NCBI GenBank assembly: GCA_947493255.1
Contig: CANLQK010000002.1
Coordinates: forward strand, 186,001 to 250,000
Length of the DNA stretch: 64,000 bases
DNA from: an uncultured Paracoccaceae bacterium
GTDB taxonomy: Bacteria > Pseudomonadota > Alphaproteobacteria > Rhodobacterales > Rhodobacteraceae
Direction: 5' to 3'
Within the stretch, counting starts at the first letter, position 1. The number at the start of each line of letters is the position of its first letter. Below, piece after piece: positions 17,894 to 29,650 of the stretch. The position numbers and the translations under genes are program-made. Below the pieces are notes generated by a model. It was not told the origin of the DNA. It saw only the letters and a program-made list of their open reading frames with translations, and did not search any database.

Positions 17894-17936
17894 GTACACA
17901 GCGCGTACACAACCTGTACACATCCTGTATGTACAG
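17894..17936. repeat. 11-bp-phased GTACAC-like repeats upstream of lpd
   Basis: GTACACA-like units start at 17894, 17905 and 17916, and a degenerate GTATGTACA starts at 17927. The period is exactly 11 bp, one helical turn. They sit 25-67 bp upstream of the lpd start, between MAPEG and lpd. The arrangement suits a protein array bound to one DNA face. Confidence 0.5.
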
Positions 17937-17944
17937 CGGTGCGG

Positions 17945-18340
17945 CTAGATCAGAGTTGAAATTATCATGAGGAGGGTCGCAGCAAAACCTGCGACCCAGA
18001 TGAGAGAGCGCCCCGGACGCCAGCCAAAAGCATAGGCGGGGACATAGGCCACGCGCGCGATCAGGTAGATGTAAGCGCAGGTGGCGGTGAAGGGTGTGGA
18101 TTGATCCGACAGGGTGATGATGACCACGGCGATGGTGAATAGGATCAACCCCTCAAAATGGTTGTTCATTGCCCGTTGTAGACGGCCCGCCAGTTCGGAC
18201 AGGTCCCGCGACGGTGCGCGGTCACGGGCGGACATGGAATAGCCCAGCCCGACGTCCATGTTGGCCCGGACGGAATAAGCGCAGAATTGCACCGCTTGAA
18301 GAAGGCCTGCGAGGGCGAGGGCTGTGAGTTCATGGGTCAT
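17945..18340 (-). CDS. MAPEG family membrane protein
   Basis: A 131-residue four-helix membrane protein of the MAPEG superfamily (eicosanoid/glutathione metabolism relatives; bacterial members mostly uncharacterised). The motif RAMNNHFEGLILFTIAVV and ARVAYVPAYAFGW are typical. It overlaps the upstream gene by 4 bp and sits between sucB and lpd in the TCA operon. A role in the complex is not implied by the sequence. Confidence 0.85.
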   Translation of the reverse strand: MTHELTALALAGLLQAVQFCAYSVRANMDVGLGYSMSARDRAPSRDLSELAGRLQRAMNNHFEGLILFTIAVVIITLSDQSTPFTATCAYIYLIARVAYVPAYAFGWRPGRSLIWVAGFAATLLMIISTLI

Positions 18341-18867
18341 GGATTGAAGTAGTCCTTCCCCTCTTCTCCATCGTCATCGGGAAACGCGAACAACGTTTTC
18401 GCCCTTCGGTAAAACGCGAGATGGGCGAATAGGCAGAGTGGCAAAATCAGGGCAAATCCAGCCATGAAACTTTCAGACGTACCATATGCATAAGATAGTG
18501 AAGTCAGAACAAGGGCGGAGAGGACCGAATAGATACTTGAGCGAGCGAAGGAAGGTGAAGTCTCGCGACCAGAATTCGCTTCATGTAAGTCAGAATTTGG
18601 AAAATGAGGCGCGCTGTTCGAACTTTCACCATCTTCGATTACTTGGTTTACAACCGCGCTCAGCGTTCCAACAACAAGGCAACCGAGGCCGGTGAAAAAT
18701 GATAGAGGCGCCAAGACAAACAGACCTGTTACCTGACTTTCGCCTAGAAGAGACGAGATCAAAAATGTAAAAAAGAAGAGCAACGGTCCCAAGAGTATCA
18801 ATCCACCACCGATGAGCATGAGCTTCATCGGAGTGTTAACAACTTTCCCAGGACCGTCTTCTTCCAT
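18337..18867 (-). CDS. Hypothetical four-helix membrane protein
   Basis: A 176-residue protein that I do not recognise. Hydrophobic pairs lie at about residues 15-37 and 45-70, and again at 114-128 and 134-152. They are separated by a polar Ser/Asn-rich cytoplasmic-type loop. Base composition and codon choice are more A/T rich than in the flanking sucB. It starts 3 bp downstream of the sucB stop and overlaps the MAPEG gene by 4 bp, so it is part of the operon. Confidence 0.7.
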   Translation of the reverse strand: MEEDGPGKVVNTPMKLMLIGGGLILLGPLLFFFTFLISSLLGESQVTGLFVLAPLSFFTGLGCLVVGTLSAVVNQVIEDGESSNSAPHFPNSDLHEANSGRETSPSFARSSIYSVLSALVLTSLSYAYGTSESFMAGFALILPLCLFAHLAFYRRAKTLFAFPDDDGEEGKDYFNP

Positions 18868-18870
18868 TGT

Positions 18871-20349
18871 TTACAGGTCCATCAACAGGCGGCGTGGATC
18901 CTCAAGCGCTTCTTTGACGCGCACGAGGAATGTCACCGCGCCTTTGCCGTCGACGATGCGGTGATCGTAGGACAGGGCCAGATACATCATTGGACGGATC
19001 ACAACCTGACCGTTGATCGCCATTGGGCGATCCTGAATTTTGTGCATGCCCAAGATGCCGGACTGCGGTGGGTTCAGGATCGGGGAAGACATCAAGGAGC
19101 CATAGACACCACCGTTGGAGATGGTGAAGGTGCCGCCCTGCATTTCCGCCATGGACAGTTTGCCGTCGCGGGCTTTAGCGCCTTTTTCAGCAATCGCTTT
19201 TTCGATTTCAGCAAAGGACATCTGGTCGGTGTCGTTGAGAACCGGAACAACCAGACCAGTTGGCGTACCTGCCGCGATGCCCATGTTGACGAAGTTCTTG
19301 TAGACGATGTCTGTGCCGTCGATTTCCGCGTTGACCTCTGGGACCTCTTTCAAGGCGTGCACGCAGGCCTTGGTGAAGAAGGACATGAAGCCGAGTTTGA
19401 CGCCGTGCTTTTTCAAGAACAGGTCTTTGTATTCGTTGCGCAGGGCCATCACCTCGGTCATGTCGACCTCGTTGTAGGTGGTGAGCATGGCGGCGGTGTT
19501 TTGGCTGTCTTTGAGACGTTTCGCGATGGTCTGACGCAGACGTGTCATTTTTACGCGCTCTTCGCGGGCGGCTTGATCGGCGGCAACCGGTGCACGCGGT
19601 GCAGCAGGTGCGGCAGGAGCAGCAGCAGGGGCTGCCATGGCTTTGAGCACGTCTTCTTTCATGACGCGGCCGTCTTTGCCTGTGCCTGCGACGTCTGTGA
19701 TGCCTGTTTCTGCCATCAGTTTTTTGGCGGAAGGGGCATCTTCGACGTCTTTGCCAGCGGTTGCTGGTGCAGCCGCAGCAGCAGGGGCCGCAGCAGGGGC
19801 GGCGGAGCCGTCTGTGGACATGACGGCAAGCTTGCCGCCTGCTTCGACAGTTGCGCCTTCTTCGGCCAGAAGGGTCACGAGGACACCGGCGGCTGGGGCG
19901 GGCACTTCGACGGAAACTTTATCGGTTTCCAGTTCGCAGAGCATTTCGTCAGCGGCGAAGGCTTCGCCCGGTTTTTTGAACCATGTGGACACAGTTGCCT
20001 CGGTCACGGATTCGCCAAGTGTCGGCACCATAACGTCAACTTCCGCGCCGGAAGCGGCGGCAGGGGCTGCTGCGGGAGCGGCTTCTGCTTTGGCTGGGGC
20101 GGCAGCGGCAGCGCCACCTTCGGAGATCTGAGCCAAGAGGGCATCGACGCCGACTGTGTCGCCTTCGGCGGCAACGATTTCAGACAAGGTGCCAGCGGCG
20201 GGTGCAGGCACCTCAACGGTCACTTTGTCTGTTTCCAGCTCACACAACATTTCGTCTTGTGCGACGGTATCGCCTGGTTTTTTGAACCATGTGGCAACAG
20301 TTGCTTCGGTGACAGATTCACCAAGGGTAGGGACGCGAACTTCGGTCAT
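18871..20349 (-). CDS. sucB: 2-oxoglutarate dehydrogenase E2, dihydrolipoyl succinyltransferase
   Basis: Core of the 2-oxoglutarate dehydrogenase complex, 492 aa. Unusually for E2o it has two lipoyl domains, residues ~1-78 and ~104-180, with modified lysines Lys42 and Lys144 in the same ELETDK motif. Ala/Pro-rich linkers follow each. The E1/E3-binding domain is at ~205-238 ([19 protein letters not shown]), and the catalytic domain ends with [11 protein letters not shown], active His463 and Asp467. It overlaps sucA by 1 bp (TAATG). Confidence 0.96.
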   Translation of the reverse strand: MTEVRVPTLGESVTEATVATWFKKPGDTVAQDEMLCELETDKVTVEVPAPAAGTLSEIVAAEGDTVGVDALLAQISEGGAAAAAPAKAEAAPAAAPAAASGAEVDVMVPTLGESVTEATVSTWFKKPGEAFAADEMLCELETDKVSVEVPAPAAGVLVTLLAEEGATVEAGGKLAVMSTDGSAAPAAAPAAAAAPATAGKDVEDAPSAKKLMAETGITDVAGTGKDGRVMKEDVLKAMAAPAAAPAAPAAPRAPVAADQAAREERVKMTRLRQTIAKRLKDSQNTAAMLTTYNEVDMTEVMALRNEYKDLFLKKHGVKLGFMSFFTKACVHALKEVPEVNAEIDGTDIVYKNFVNMGIAAGTPTGLVVPVLNDTDQMSFAEIEKAIAEKGAKARDGKLSMAEMQGGTFTISNGGVYGSLMSSPILNPPQSGILGMHKIQDRPMAINGQVVIRPMMYLALSYDHRIVDGKGAVTFLVRVKEALEDPRRLLMDL

Positions 20350-23306
20350 TATTTCGATCCTTCAAGAGTAAGCGCGTCGTTCACGAGCGCCGATTGTTGT
20401 GCTTTGTGTTGAGAAGCGAGGCCAGTTGCCGGAGAGGCAGCGGCCGCGCGACCTGCGTAAACAGGACGTGTGTGTTTTGCTTTGATGCGTGTCAGGACCC
20501 ATTCGATGTTGGGTTCGATGAACGACCAAGCACCTTGGTTTTTGGGTTCTTCCTGACACCAGACCATTTCCGCGTTCTTGAACCGTTCGAGTTCTTTGAC
20601 GGCTGATTGTGCCGGGAACGGATAGAACTGTTCGAAACGCATAATGTAGACGTCGTCGATGCCGCGGGCGTCACGTTCTTCGAGAAGGTCATAGTAGACC
20701 TTGCCCGAACACATGACGACGCGTTTGATTTTGCTGTCTGCAACCAATTTGGTGTCTGAATTGCCCTTTTCGGCGTCATCCCACAACACACGGTGGAAGG
20801 AAGAGCCTTCGAGGAAATCTTCTGCCTTGGAGACCGCCAATTTGTGACGCAGCAGTGATTTTGGTGTCATCATGATCAGCGGTTTACGGTAGCTGCGGTG
20901 CAGCTGACGGCGCAGAATGTGGAAGTAGTTCGCAGGCGTTGTACAGTTCGCCACGATCCAGTTGTCGCCACCACACATGGTGAGGAATCGTTCCAGACGG
21001 GCAGAGGAGTGCTCTGGGCCTTGGCCTTCATAACCGTGTGGCAACAGACAAACGAGACCGGACATGCGGAGCCATTTGCTTTCACCCGAAGAGATGAACT
21101 GGTCGAACATGATCTGTGCACCATTGGCGAAATCGCCGAATTGGGCTTCCCACAGGGTCAGCGCATTTGGTTCTGCCAGCGAGTAGCCGTATTCGAACCC
21201 GAGCACCGCATATTCCGACAACATAGAGTCGATGACTTCGTAGCGAGATTGGCCTTCGCGGATGTTGTTAAGCGGGTAGTACCGTTCTTCGGTGTCTTGG
21301 TTCACGATGCCGGAGTGCCGTTGAGAGAACGTCCCGCGGGTGGAATCCTGACCCGACAAGCGCACAGGGTAGCCTTCGGTCAACAAGGACCCGAATGCGA
21401 GCGCTTCGCCGGTGGCCCAATCGAACCCTTCGCCAGTTTCGAACATCTTTTTCTTGGCATCCAAGATACGACCAACGGTTTTATGCATCGGGAAGCCGTC
21501 AGGCACTTTGCACAGGGAACGACCAACCTCTTGGAAGGTTTCTTCCTTGATGGCGGTTTGGCCGCGCTGGTAATCTTCTTTATTGGCGTCGAGGTGGGAC
21601 CATTTCCCGTCCAGCCAATCGGCTTTGTTGGGCTTAAAGTCCTTACCGGCTTCGAATTCAGCATTCAGCTTGGCCTGGAAGGCCGCTTTCATGTCTTCGA
21701 TTTCGCCTTCTGGGATCAAACCGTCTTTGACCAGACGATCTGTGTACAAAGTCAGCGTTGTTTTCTGTTGTTTGATCTTTTTGTACATCACCGGGTTGGT
21801 GAACATGGGTTCGTCGCCCTCGTTGTGACCAAAGCGGCGGTAGCAGATGATGTCGAGAACGACGTCTTTGTGGAATTTCTGACGGAATTCAGTTGCGACG
21901 CGCGCGGCGTGCACAACGGCTTCTGGGTCATCACCGTTGACGTGGAAGATGGGTGCTTCGACCATCAGCGCGATGTCTGTTGGGTAGGGCGAGCTGCGTG
22001 AGAAGTGCGGCGCGGTGGTGAAACCGATCTGGTTGTTCACCACGATATGCATGGTGCCGCCGGTTTTGTGACCCTTCAGGCCGGACAGGCCGAAGCCTTC
22101 GGCGACGACGCCTTGGCCCGCGAAGGCCGCATCACCGTGCAGCAAGATCGCCATGGATTTCGTGCGATCCTCGTCGTGTGTCTGGTCCTGTTTGGCGCGA
22201 ATTTTACCCAGAACAACGGGGTTCACGGCCTCGAGGTGGGACGGGTTCGCGGTGAGCGACAGGTGAACTTCGTTGCCGTCAAAGGTACGGTCCGAGGAGG
22301 CACCGAGGTGGTATTTCACATCGCCGGAACCGTCCACGTCTTCGGGTTTGAACGACCCGCCTTGGAATTCGTTAAAGATCGCGCGGTAGGGCTTTTCCAT
22401 AACGTTGGCGAGAACGGACAGACGGCCGCGGTGTGGCATGCCGATGACGATGTCTTCCAGACCCAATTGACCACCACGTTTGATGATCTGTTCCATGGCG
22501 GGGATCAAGCTTTCGCCGCCATCCAGACCGAACCGTTTGGTGCCCATGTATTTGACGTGCAGGAATTTTTCGAAACCCTCGGCCTCGACCAAGGAATTCA
22601 GAATTGCTTTGCGACCGTTTTGGGTGAAGGCGATTTCTTTGCCCAAGCCCTCGATGCGTTCTTTCAGCCAGCCCGCTTCTTCGGGGTTAGAAATGTGCAT
22701 GTATTGCAGTGCGAAGGTGCCGCAATAGGTGCGTTTCACGATGGCGAGGATTTCGGTCATCGTCGCGACTTCGAGGCCGAGCACGTTGTCGATGAAGATC
22801 GGGCGGTCCATGTCGGCTGCAGTGAAACCGTAAGACGCAGGGTCCAGTTCAGGATGCGGAGTTTGATCGCGCATGCCGAGCGGGTCGAGGTCCGCAACAA
22901 GGTGGCCACGGATGCGGTAGGCGCGGATGATCATCAAAGCGCGGATGGAATCCAGAACGGCGTTGCGCACCTGTTCTTCAGAGATTTGCACGCCTTTTTC
23001 AGCGGCTTTGTCTTTGATTTTTTTGCCGGCGGCCTCGGGTTCGGCGGCCCATTGACCATCGAGCGCTTGGGTCAGGTCATCGTTCGGGACTGGCGGCCAA
23101 TCAGTGCGGCCCCAAGACGGGCCAGCGGCCTCGGCTTTGGCGTCTGCCGGGGCATCGCCCAATGACTTGAAAAACGCCTGCCAGCTTTCGTCGACCGCGT
23201 TCGGGTTGTCTGCATATCGCGCATAAAGCTGTTCGATATATTCCGCATTGTGCCCTTGCATGAAGGACGAGGCGTGGAAGACGTCGTTATTGGTTTGGTC
23301 AGTCAT
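20349..23306 (-). CDS. sucA: 2-oxoglutarate dehydrogenase E1 component
   Basis: Thiamine-diphosphate-dependent decarboxylase of the TCA cycle, 985 aa, full length. The N-terminus has the E1o motif for E2 binding ([24 protein letters not shown]). The ThDP region is [14 protein letters not shown] through [10 protein letters not shown], and the transketolase-like C-terminal half contains [28 protein letters not shown]. It overlaps the DUF805 gene by 4 bp upstream and sucB by 1 bp downstream, giving a tightly coupled E1-E2 pair. Confidence 0.97.
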   Translation of the reverse strand: MTDQTNNDVFHASSFMQGHNAEYIEQLYARYADNPNAVDESWQAFFKSLGDAPADAKAEAAGPSWGRTDWPPVPNDDLTQALDGQWAAEPEAAGKKIKDKAAEKGVQISEEQVRNAVLDSIRALMIIRAYRIRGHLVADLDPLGMRDQTPHPELDPASYGFTAADMDRPIFIDNVLGLEVATMTEILAIVKRTYCGTFALQYMHISNPEEAGWLKERIEGLGKEIAFTQNGRKAILNSLVEAEGFEKFLHVKYMGTKRFGLDGGESLIPAMEQIIKRGGQLGLEDIVIGMPHRGRLSVLANVMEKPYRAIFNEFQGGSFKPEDVDGSGDVKYHLGASSDRTFDGNEVHLSLTANPSHLEAVNPVVLGKIRAKQDQTHDEDRTKSMAILLHGDAAFAGQGVVAEGFGLSGLKGHKTGGTMHIVVNNQIGFTTAPHFSRSSPYPTDIALMVEAPIFHVNGDDPEAVVHAARVATEFRQKFHKDVVLDIICYRRFGHNEGDEPMFTNPVMYKKIKQQKTTLTLYTDRLVKDGLIPEGEIEDMKAAFQAKLNAEFEAGKDFKPNKADWLDGKWSHLDANKEDYQRGQTAIKEETFQEVGRSLCKVPDGFPMHKTVGRILDAKKKMFETGEGFDWATGEALAFGSLLTEGYPVRLSGQDSTRGTFSQRHSGIVNQDTEERYYPLNNIREGQSRYEVIDSMLSEYAVLGFEYGYSLAEPNALTLWEAQFGDFANGAQIMFDQFISSGESKWLRMSGLVCLLPHGYEGQGPEHSSARLERFLTMCGGDNWIVANCTTPANYFHILRRQLHRSYRKPLIMMTPKSLLRHKLAVSKAEDFLEGSSFHRVLWDDAEKGNSDTKLVADSKIKRVVMCSGKVYYDLLEERDARGIDDVYIMRFEQFYPFPAQSAVKELERFKNAEMVWCQEEPKNQGAWSFIEPNIEWVLTRIKAKHTRPVYAGRAAAASPATGLASQHKAQQSALVNDALTLEGSK

Positions 23307-23833
23307 GAAGAGACCTCATTGGGGTTGGGGCCGAAACGGTTGGGGCCGGGTTCGGATGGGACAAGTAGTTGGCCAATAACTGGCCCTAAGAAAAAGAGGC
23401 CAGCAAGCGGTGCGAGAACGAAAATTCCCACAGAAATCAGTAACAGGAGTGCGTGGGCGACGAAGCCTAATGCGGGGAAGGTGAAGTATGCCACAAGCAC
23501 CCCAGCCGCTCCGTGCACAATGACAGAAAGATAAAGCAATACAAAAATAATCGGCATGATCGGGAGCAAGATGTCCTGTCCGTGTTCACCGGTATCTTGT
23601 AACCTTCGACTTCCTGCAGAGGTTAGCGGGATGAAACTTAAGAAAGTTACGATTGCCATCACTAGAAACGAAATGGGTTGGCGGTCATCCAGAAACATTG
23701 CTCCGGCGTTACAACCAATCACTGCGATCACTAAGCCCACAGGCGCAAACCACCAAAACTCCGATCGTGACGCACGGCCAGAGTAGTTGAGTGAGCACGC
23801 TAGGCCTGATCTGATTGCTTCAGATGGTCCCAT
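23303..23833 (-). CDS. DUF805 family membrane protein
   Basis: A 176-residue membrane protein with the DUF805 N-terminal motif NYSGRASRSEFWWF and the later SRRLQDTG. Four or more hydrophobic segments follow. The ATG at 23833 has a near-perfect AGGAGG 7 bp upstream; the frame is open further up but not homologous. It overlaps sucA by 4 bp (ATGA), so E1 translation is coupled to it. Codon use is less biased than in sucA. Function unknown. Confidence 0.85.
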   Translation of the reverse strand: MGPSEAIRSGLACSLNYSGRASRSEFWWFAPVGLVIAVIGCNAGAMFLDDRQPISFLVMAIVTFLSFIPLTSAGSRRLQDTGEHGQDILLPIMPIIFVLLYLSVIVHGAAGVLVAYFTFPALGFVAHALLLLISVGIFVLAPLAGLFFLGPVIGQLLVPSEPGPNRFGPNPNEVSS

Positions 23834-23868
23834 GGCTAGCCTCCTACCCGAAGGATAGGTTGAGAAGT

Positions 23869-23948
23869 GCCCAACCCTCTCCACGGGAGCGCGCGTTGCG
23901 CCATCCCAGGCTCGGGCTTTGCCCTAAGCATATTGGAGAGGGTTGGGC
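23869..23948. repeat. Inverted repeat between sucD and the DUF805 gene
   Basis: GCCCAACCCTCTCCA at 23869-23883 is repeated inverted at 23934-23948, perfect over 15 bp with a 50-bp loop. The loop contains further G/C-rich complementary segments. No T-run follows on either side, so it is not a simple terminator. It may be an mRNA-processing or stabilising structure that sets sucCD against sucAB levels, or a small dispersed palindromic element. Confidence 0.65.
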
Positions 23949-23956
23949 TCATCGTT

Positions 23957-24838
23957 TTAGCCGATCGCTTTAAGAACAGCTTCGCCCAGTGTTGCAGGGC
24001 TGTCTGCAACAACGATACCAGCGGATTTCATGGCTTCGATCTTGGATTCAGCGTCGCCTTTGCCGCCTGCAACGATCGCACCGGCGTGGCCCATGCGGCG
24101 GCCTGGAGGGGCTGTGCGGCCCGCGATGAAGCCAGCAGTTGGTTTCCAACGGCCTTTTTTCTTTTGCTCGGCGAGGAATTCTGCAGCTTCTTCTTCTGCG
24201 GAACCACCGATTTCACCGATCATGATCATGGACTGTGTTTCGTCGTCATCAAGGAACATGTCCAAGATGTCGATGTGTTCAGTGCCTTTGATCGGGTCGC
24301 CGCCGATGCCCACAGCTGTGGACTGGCCCAGACCTGCGTCGGCAGTTTGTTTCACCGCTTCGTATGTCAGTGTACCGGAACGGGACACAACACCAACGGA
24401 ACCACGTTTGTGGATGTGGCCCGGCATGATGCCGATTTTACAGGCGTCTGGTGTGATCAGGCCGGGGCAGTTTGGCCCGATCAGACGGGAGGAAGAGTTT
24501 TCCAACGCACGTTTCACGCGCATCATGTCCAGAACAGGGATGCCCTCAGTAATGGCAACGATCAGTTCCATTTCAGCGTCGATGGCTTCGAGGATGGAAT
24601 CCGCTGCGAAGGGGGGCGGCACGTAGATGACTGTCGCGTTTGCCTCGGTGACGTGTTTTGCTTCGTGCACGGAGTTGAACACTGGCAGGCCGAGGTGGTC
24701 TGTGCCGCCTTTGCCCGGTGTTACGCCGCCAACCATTTTGGTGCCGTAGGCGATGGCTTGTTCAGAGTGGAATGTCCCCTGCGAGCCGGTAAGACCCTGA
24801 CAGATGACTTTGGTGTTTTCGTCGATGAGAATGGCCAT
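23957..24838 (-). CDS. sucD: Succinyl-CoA synthetase alpha subunit
   Basis: A 293-residue subunit that binds CoA and carries the phospho-histidine, His251 in [15 protein letters not shown]. The N-terminal CoA motif is [15 protein letters not shown]. With SucC it makes nucleoside triphosphate from succinyl-CoA in the TCA cycle. Unlike in most operons it is separated from sucC by a small exported-protein gene (24851-25333). Confidence 0.96.
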   Translation of the reverse strand: MAILIDENTKVICQGLTGSQGTFHSEQAIAYGTKMVGGVTPGKGGTDHLGLPVFNSVHEAKHVTEANATVIYVPPPFAADSILEAIDAEMELIVAITEGIPVLDMMRVKRALENSSSRLIGPNCPGLITPDACKIGIMPGHIHKRGSVGVVSRSGTLTYEAVKQTADAGLGQSTAVGIGGDPIKGTEHIDILDMFLDDDETQSMIMIGEIGGSAEEEAAEFLAEQKKKGRWKPTAGFIAGRTAPPGRRMGHAGAIVAGGKGDAESKIEAMKSAGIVVADSPATLGEAVLKAIG

Positions 24839-24850
24839 TTGAGTGGCTCC

Positions 24851-25333
24851 TTAACTTTCTGCGTCGAGCGTGATGGTGAAACCATCCGCATCTTCGGTGT
24901 AAGTGAGTGTGTAAGAGTCCCAAGCCCAGACCACACCACCATCGGTGTAATCGGCTTCAGGCAGTGTATCGGCATCCAAGGCCAAATGAGCCTCAAGATC
25001 CTCGTAAAGATCAGCGCCGTCGCCACCGACCTCAGATGAGATCTTCATTTCGCAAGTGGCTTCGATCGGATTGCCGTCCAATGTGACGGTGACTGCGCCG
25101 TCGGGTGTTTGAAATGCAAAGTCAGTGCCCAGATCGGCGGGCACCCAGCCAAATGACTGTTCTGCATAAACGATGACATCTTCAAGCAATGCAGGGCGGG
25201 TTGGCTGGCAGACCGTAAAGAACACATGTCCCAATTCGTCGGCCGCGGGTGTGATACCCAACGGTCGAGCATAAGGGTCTGCAACGGCCACTGAACCGAC
25301 TAGGGCAAGCAAAGGAAAAGACATACGTAGCAT
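24851..25333 (-). CDS. Hypothetical exported protein between sucC and sucD
   Basis: A 160-residue protein with an N-terminal signal peptide (MLRMSFPLLALVGSVAVA, then DPYARPLG). The mature part is acidic, with two cysteines (Cys43 in FFTVCQPTRP and one in EATCEMKI) that could form a disulfide. It is 3 bp from sucC upstream and 12 bp from sucD downstream, so it is co-transcribed with them. I recognise no family. Confidence 0.75.
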   Translation of the reverse strand: MLRMSFPLLALVGSVAVADPYARPLGITPAADELGHVFFTVCQPTRPALLEDVIVYAEQSFGWVPADLGTDFAFQTPDGAVTVTLDGNPIEATCEMKISSEVGGDGADLYEDLEAHLALDADTLPEADYTDGGVVWAWDSYTLTYTEDADGFTITLDAES

Positions 25334-25336
25334 CGT

Positions 25337-26530
25337 TTAACCCTTAACCGCTTTCACGATCTTTTGGGCGCCGTCGCTGAGGTCGTCGGCTGCGATCACG
25401 TCAACGTCGGAGGTGTTGATGATCTCTTTGCCTTTCTCAACGTTCGTACCTTCAAGGCGCACAACGAGAGGAACCTGAAGGCCCACTTCTTTCACAGCTG
25501 CAATCACGCCTTCTGCGATGACGTCACAACGCATGATGCCGCCGAAGATGTTCACGAGGATGCCTTTGACGTTTGGATCGGACGTGATGATCTTGAACGC
25601 TTCGGTCACTTTCTCTTTCGTGGCGCCGCCGCCAACGTCGAGGAAGTTTGCTGGTTCTGCGCCGTAGAGTTTGATGATGTCCATTGTGGCCATCGCCAGA
25701 CCAGCACCGTTCACCATGCAGCCGATTTCACCGTCGAGTGCGATGTAGTTCAGGTCGTATTTGGACGCTGCGAGCTCTTTGGGGTCTTCTTCTGTTTCGT
25801 CGCGCAGTTCTGCAACATCAGCGTGGCGGTACACCGCGTTGCCGTCGAATGCGACTTTTGCGTCGAGGACCTTGAGGTTGCCTTCGTCTGTGATGATCAG
25901 CGGGTTGATCTCGAGCATTTCCATGTCTTTTTCGGTGAATGCTTTGTAGAGCTGGCCCATCAGCTGAACGCACTGTTTCACCTGCGCACCTTTGAGGCCC
26001 AGAGCGAATGCAACGCGGCGGCCGTGGTAGGCTTGGTAACCTGTTGCAGGATCAACTGTGAAGTTCAGGATTTTCTCAGGAGTGGATTCTGCCACTTCTT
26101 CGATGTCCATGCCGCCTTCGGTGGAAACAACAAACCCGATGCGGGACGTTGCACGATCCACCAGAAGGGCGAGGTACATTTCGGTTTCGATGCCGGAACC
26201 GTCTTCGATGTAGACGCGGTTCACTTGCTTACCAGCTGGGCCAGTCTGGTGTGTGACCAATGTGCGGCCCAACATCTTTTTGGCTTCTTCAGCGGCTTCA
26301 GCCACAGATTTTGTGAGGCGCACGCCGCCGGCATCGCCAGCGTCTGCTTCTTTGAATTTACCCTTGCCGCGGCCACCTGCGTGGATCTGCGCCTTAACAA
26401 CCCACAATGGGCCGTCCATTTCGCCTGCAGCAGTTTTTGCGTCTTCTGCTTTCAGGACGGCGCGGCCGTCGCTGACAGGAGCGCCATATGACGCGAGCAG
26501 CGCCTTGGCTTGGTATTCGTGAATGTTCAT
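25337..26530 (-). CDS. sucC: Succinyl-CoA synthetase beta subunit
   Basis: A 397-residue ATP-grasp subunit that binds nucleotide and succinate. N-terminal [19 protein letters not shown], Lys/Gly-rich loop HAGGRGK, metal/phosphate region EINPL, and [13 protein letters not shown] with [13 protein letters not shown] near the C-terminus are all present. It is the first gene of the sucC-(exported protein)-sucD-DUF805-sucA-sucB-(2 membrane genes)-lpd series. Two TGTGATCACA sites lie 100-130 bp upstream. Confidence 0.97.
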   Translation of the reverse strand: MNIHEYQAKALLASYGAPVSDGRAVLKAEDAKTAAGEMDGPLWVVKAQIHAGGRGKGKFKEADAGDAGGVRLTKSVAEAAEEAKKMLGRTLVTHQTGPAGKQVNRVYIEDGSGIETEMYLALLVDRATSRIGFVVSTEGGMDIEEVAESTPEKILNFTVDPATGYQAYHGRRVAFALGLKGAQVKQCVQLMGQLYKAFTEKDMEMLEINPLIITDEGNLKVLDAKVAFDGNAVYRHADVAELRDETEEDPKELAASKYDLNYIALDGEIGCMVNGAGLAMATMDIIKLYGAEPANFLDVGGGATKEKVTEAFKIITSDPNVKGILVNIFGGIMRCDVIAEGVIAAVKEVGLQVPLVVRLEGTNVEKGKEIINTSDVDVIAADDLSDGAQKIVKAVKG

Positions 26531-26626
26531 GAAGCCGTCCTTCGGTCTGAGATATGCGTTACATTTGCTATAGACCTAAAAAAAGCGTTGCTAGAACGCC
26601 TTTTTATACCGTTAGCGCAAAAAAGC

Positions 26627-26668
26627 GACATTTGTGATCACAGGGATAATTGTGTGATCACAAATGTC
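26627..26668 (-). promoter_or_regulatory. sucC promoter region with paired TGTGATCACA operators
   Basis: GACATTTGTGATCACA (26627-26642) and its exact reverse complement (26653-26668) form a 16-bp inverted repeat with a 10-bp spacer. Each arm contains the palindrome TGTGATCACA, centres 20 bp apart. On the minus strand TTGACA at 26665-26670 and TATCCC at 26643-26648 could be -35/-10 with one operator between them. An alternative -10 TATAAA lies at 26603-26608, which would put both sites upstream. Confidence 0.65.
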
Positions 26669-26735
26669 AAATTTGTCGCTTTAAGTTAGCATGCATTGAC
26701 GATTCGAACTGAAGACCTGCTTTTTCAGCGGGGGC

Positions 26736-27560
26736 TTAACCCTTGAGGTGGTCGGGGAACGCAGCAAGCAGGCCAGCCTTACAGGCCTCTACATCCGCGC
26801 CGTAGCCAAGGGTTTCGAGGCCTCGGATCCCTTTTTCATGGGTTTCAATGTCTTCGTATGGGATTGGACGTTGGTATGTGCGCCCGACAGAGAAGAAATA
26901 GTCTAGGAATTTAAATTCCGGCGTGACGTGGATGTCGCGCCCCGCAACCCATGTGTTGGGCACATCGACAGCGTCTGCGATGATGAGGCCGTGCAAGCTT
27001 GCCGAATAGATGTGGCGGCAGGATTTGATTTCGTCTGCGACCTGAACAGCATCTTCGGTGCGCGGATCAATGATTTTGACGTTCCCACCGGCCTTTAGCT
27101 TTTCGATGATTTCTTTGGTTTGTGGATCTTTGAAATCGCCGTGGTGCGGGATGACGCCAATGTCGGTGCCGCGGGTGATTTTCTTTGTGCACAGGTCCGG
27201 CAGCAGAAGGCCGGGGTCACCGTAGGTGTCGATCTTGATGTTGATGAGCGAGGCCGTAAGGGGGCCGCGCACTGCGAAAAAGTCAACGTTGTCCTGAAAT
27301 CCCAACCGGATTGGCCCCATCATGCCCGTGCCCCAAATGGCGGGGCGGTGGTCGCGCGGTTCTGCGTAGGCGCGGCGCACGCGGATCATGATGCTGCCCA
27401 CGGAAAACATTTCTGCCTCGGCTTTTTCAGCGTGCACAACCTCGCGGTTGGCGGCGTAGGCGACAACGGCAGGGTTAAGTGCGTCGCCAAAGTTGGGGCG
27501 GCCGTTCCACCAGCTGAGCTTCAGGGGCGGTTTGGTGGACTTTGACTTGGCAGTTGGCAT
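26736..27560 (-). CDS. Polysaccharide pyruvyl transferase family protein
   Basis: A 274-residue protein of the PS_pyruv_trans (CsaB/WcaK-like) family, which transfers a pyruvyl ketal from phosphoenolpyruvate to surface sugars. The motif SWWNGRPNFGDALNPAVV at the N-terminus and the C-terminal SASLHGLIIADAVDVP are characteristic. No glycosyltransferases are nearby, so the acceptor is unknown. It lies alone between mdh and sucC, after the mdh terminator. Confidence 0.85.
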   Translation of the reverse strand: MPTAKSKSTKPPLKLSWWNGRPNFGDALNPAVVAYAANREVVHAEKAEAEMFSVGSIMIRVRRAYAEPRDHRPAIWGTGMMGPIRLGFQDNVDFFAVRGPLTASLINIKIDTYGDPGLLLPDLCTKKITRGTDIGVIPHHGDFKDPQTKEIIEKLKAGGNVKIIDPRTEDAVQVADEIKSCRHIYSASLHGLIIADAVDVPNTWVAGRDIHVTPEFKFLDYFFSVGRTYQRPIPYEDIETHEKGIRGLETLGYGADVEACKAGLLAAFPDHLKG

Positions 27561-27675
27561 GACGCTGGTGACCTATTCATTATGGTTTTGTCATAAATGA
27601 CGGCCAAGTGGCGCAAAGGTCAACATAAAGCTGTTTACAGGGGGCTTAGTGGGACGCCTGTGTGATTTCGCAATC

Positions 27676-27703
27676 AAAAAGGGCGCCCCAAAGGGACGCC
27701 CTA
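27676..27703 (-). terminator. mdh terminator
   Basis: On the minus strand AGGGCGTCCC pairs with GGGGCGCCCT (one G-T wobble), loop TTT, followed by TTTTT. It lies 20 bp after the mdh stop and separates mdh from the pyruvyl transferase gene. Confidence 0.85.
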
Positions 27704-27722
27704 AATTCGGTTTTCGGAGCGC

Positions 27723-29646
<1,924 letters not shown>

Positions 29647-29650
<4 letters not shown>

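Noticed and set aside
18961-20412. Long open frame opposite sucB (483 codons)
   Set aside because: Antisense shadow of a highly biased, GC-rich gene; the translation is rich in His, Phe and Gly with no family motif and no ribosome site.
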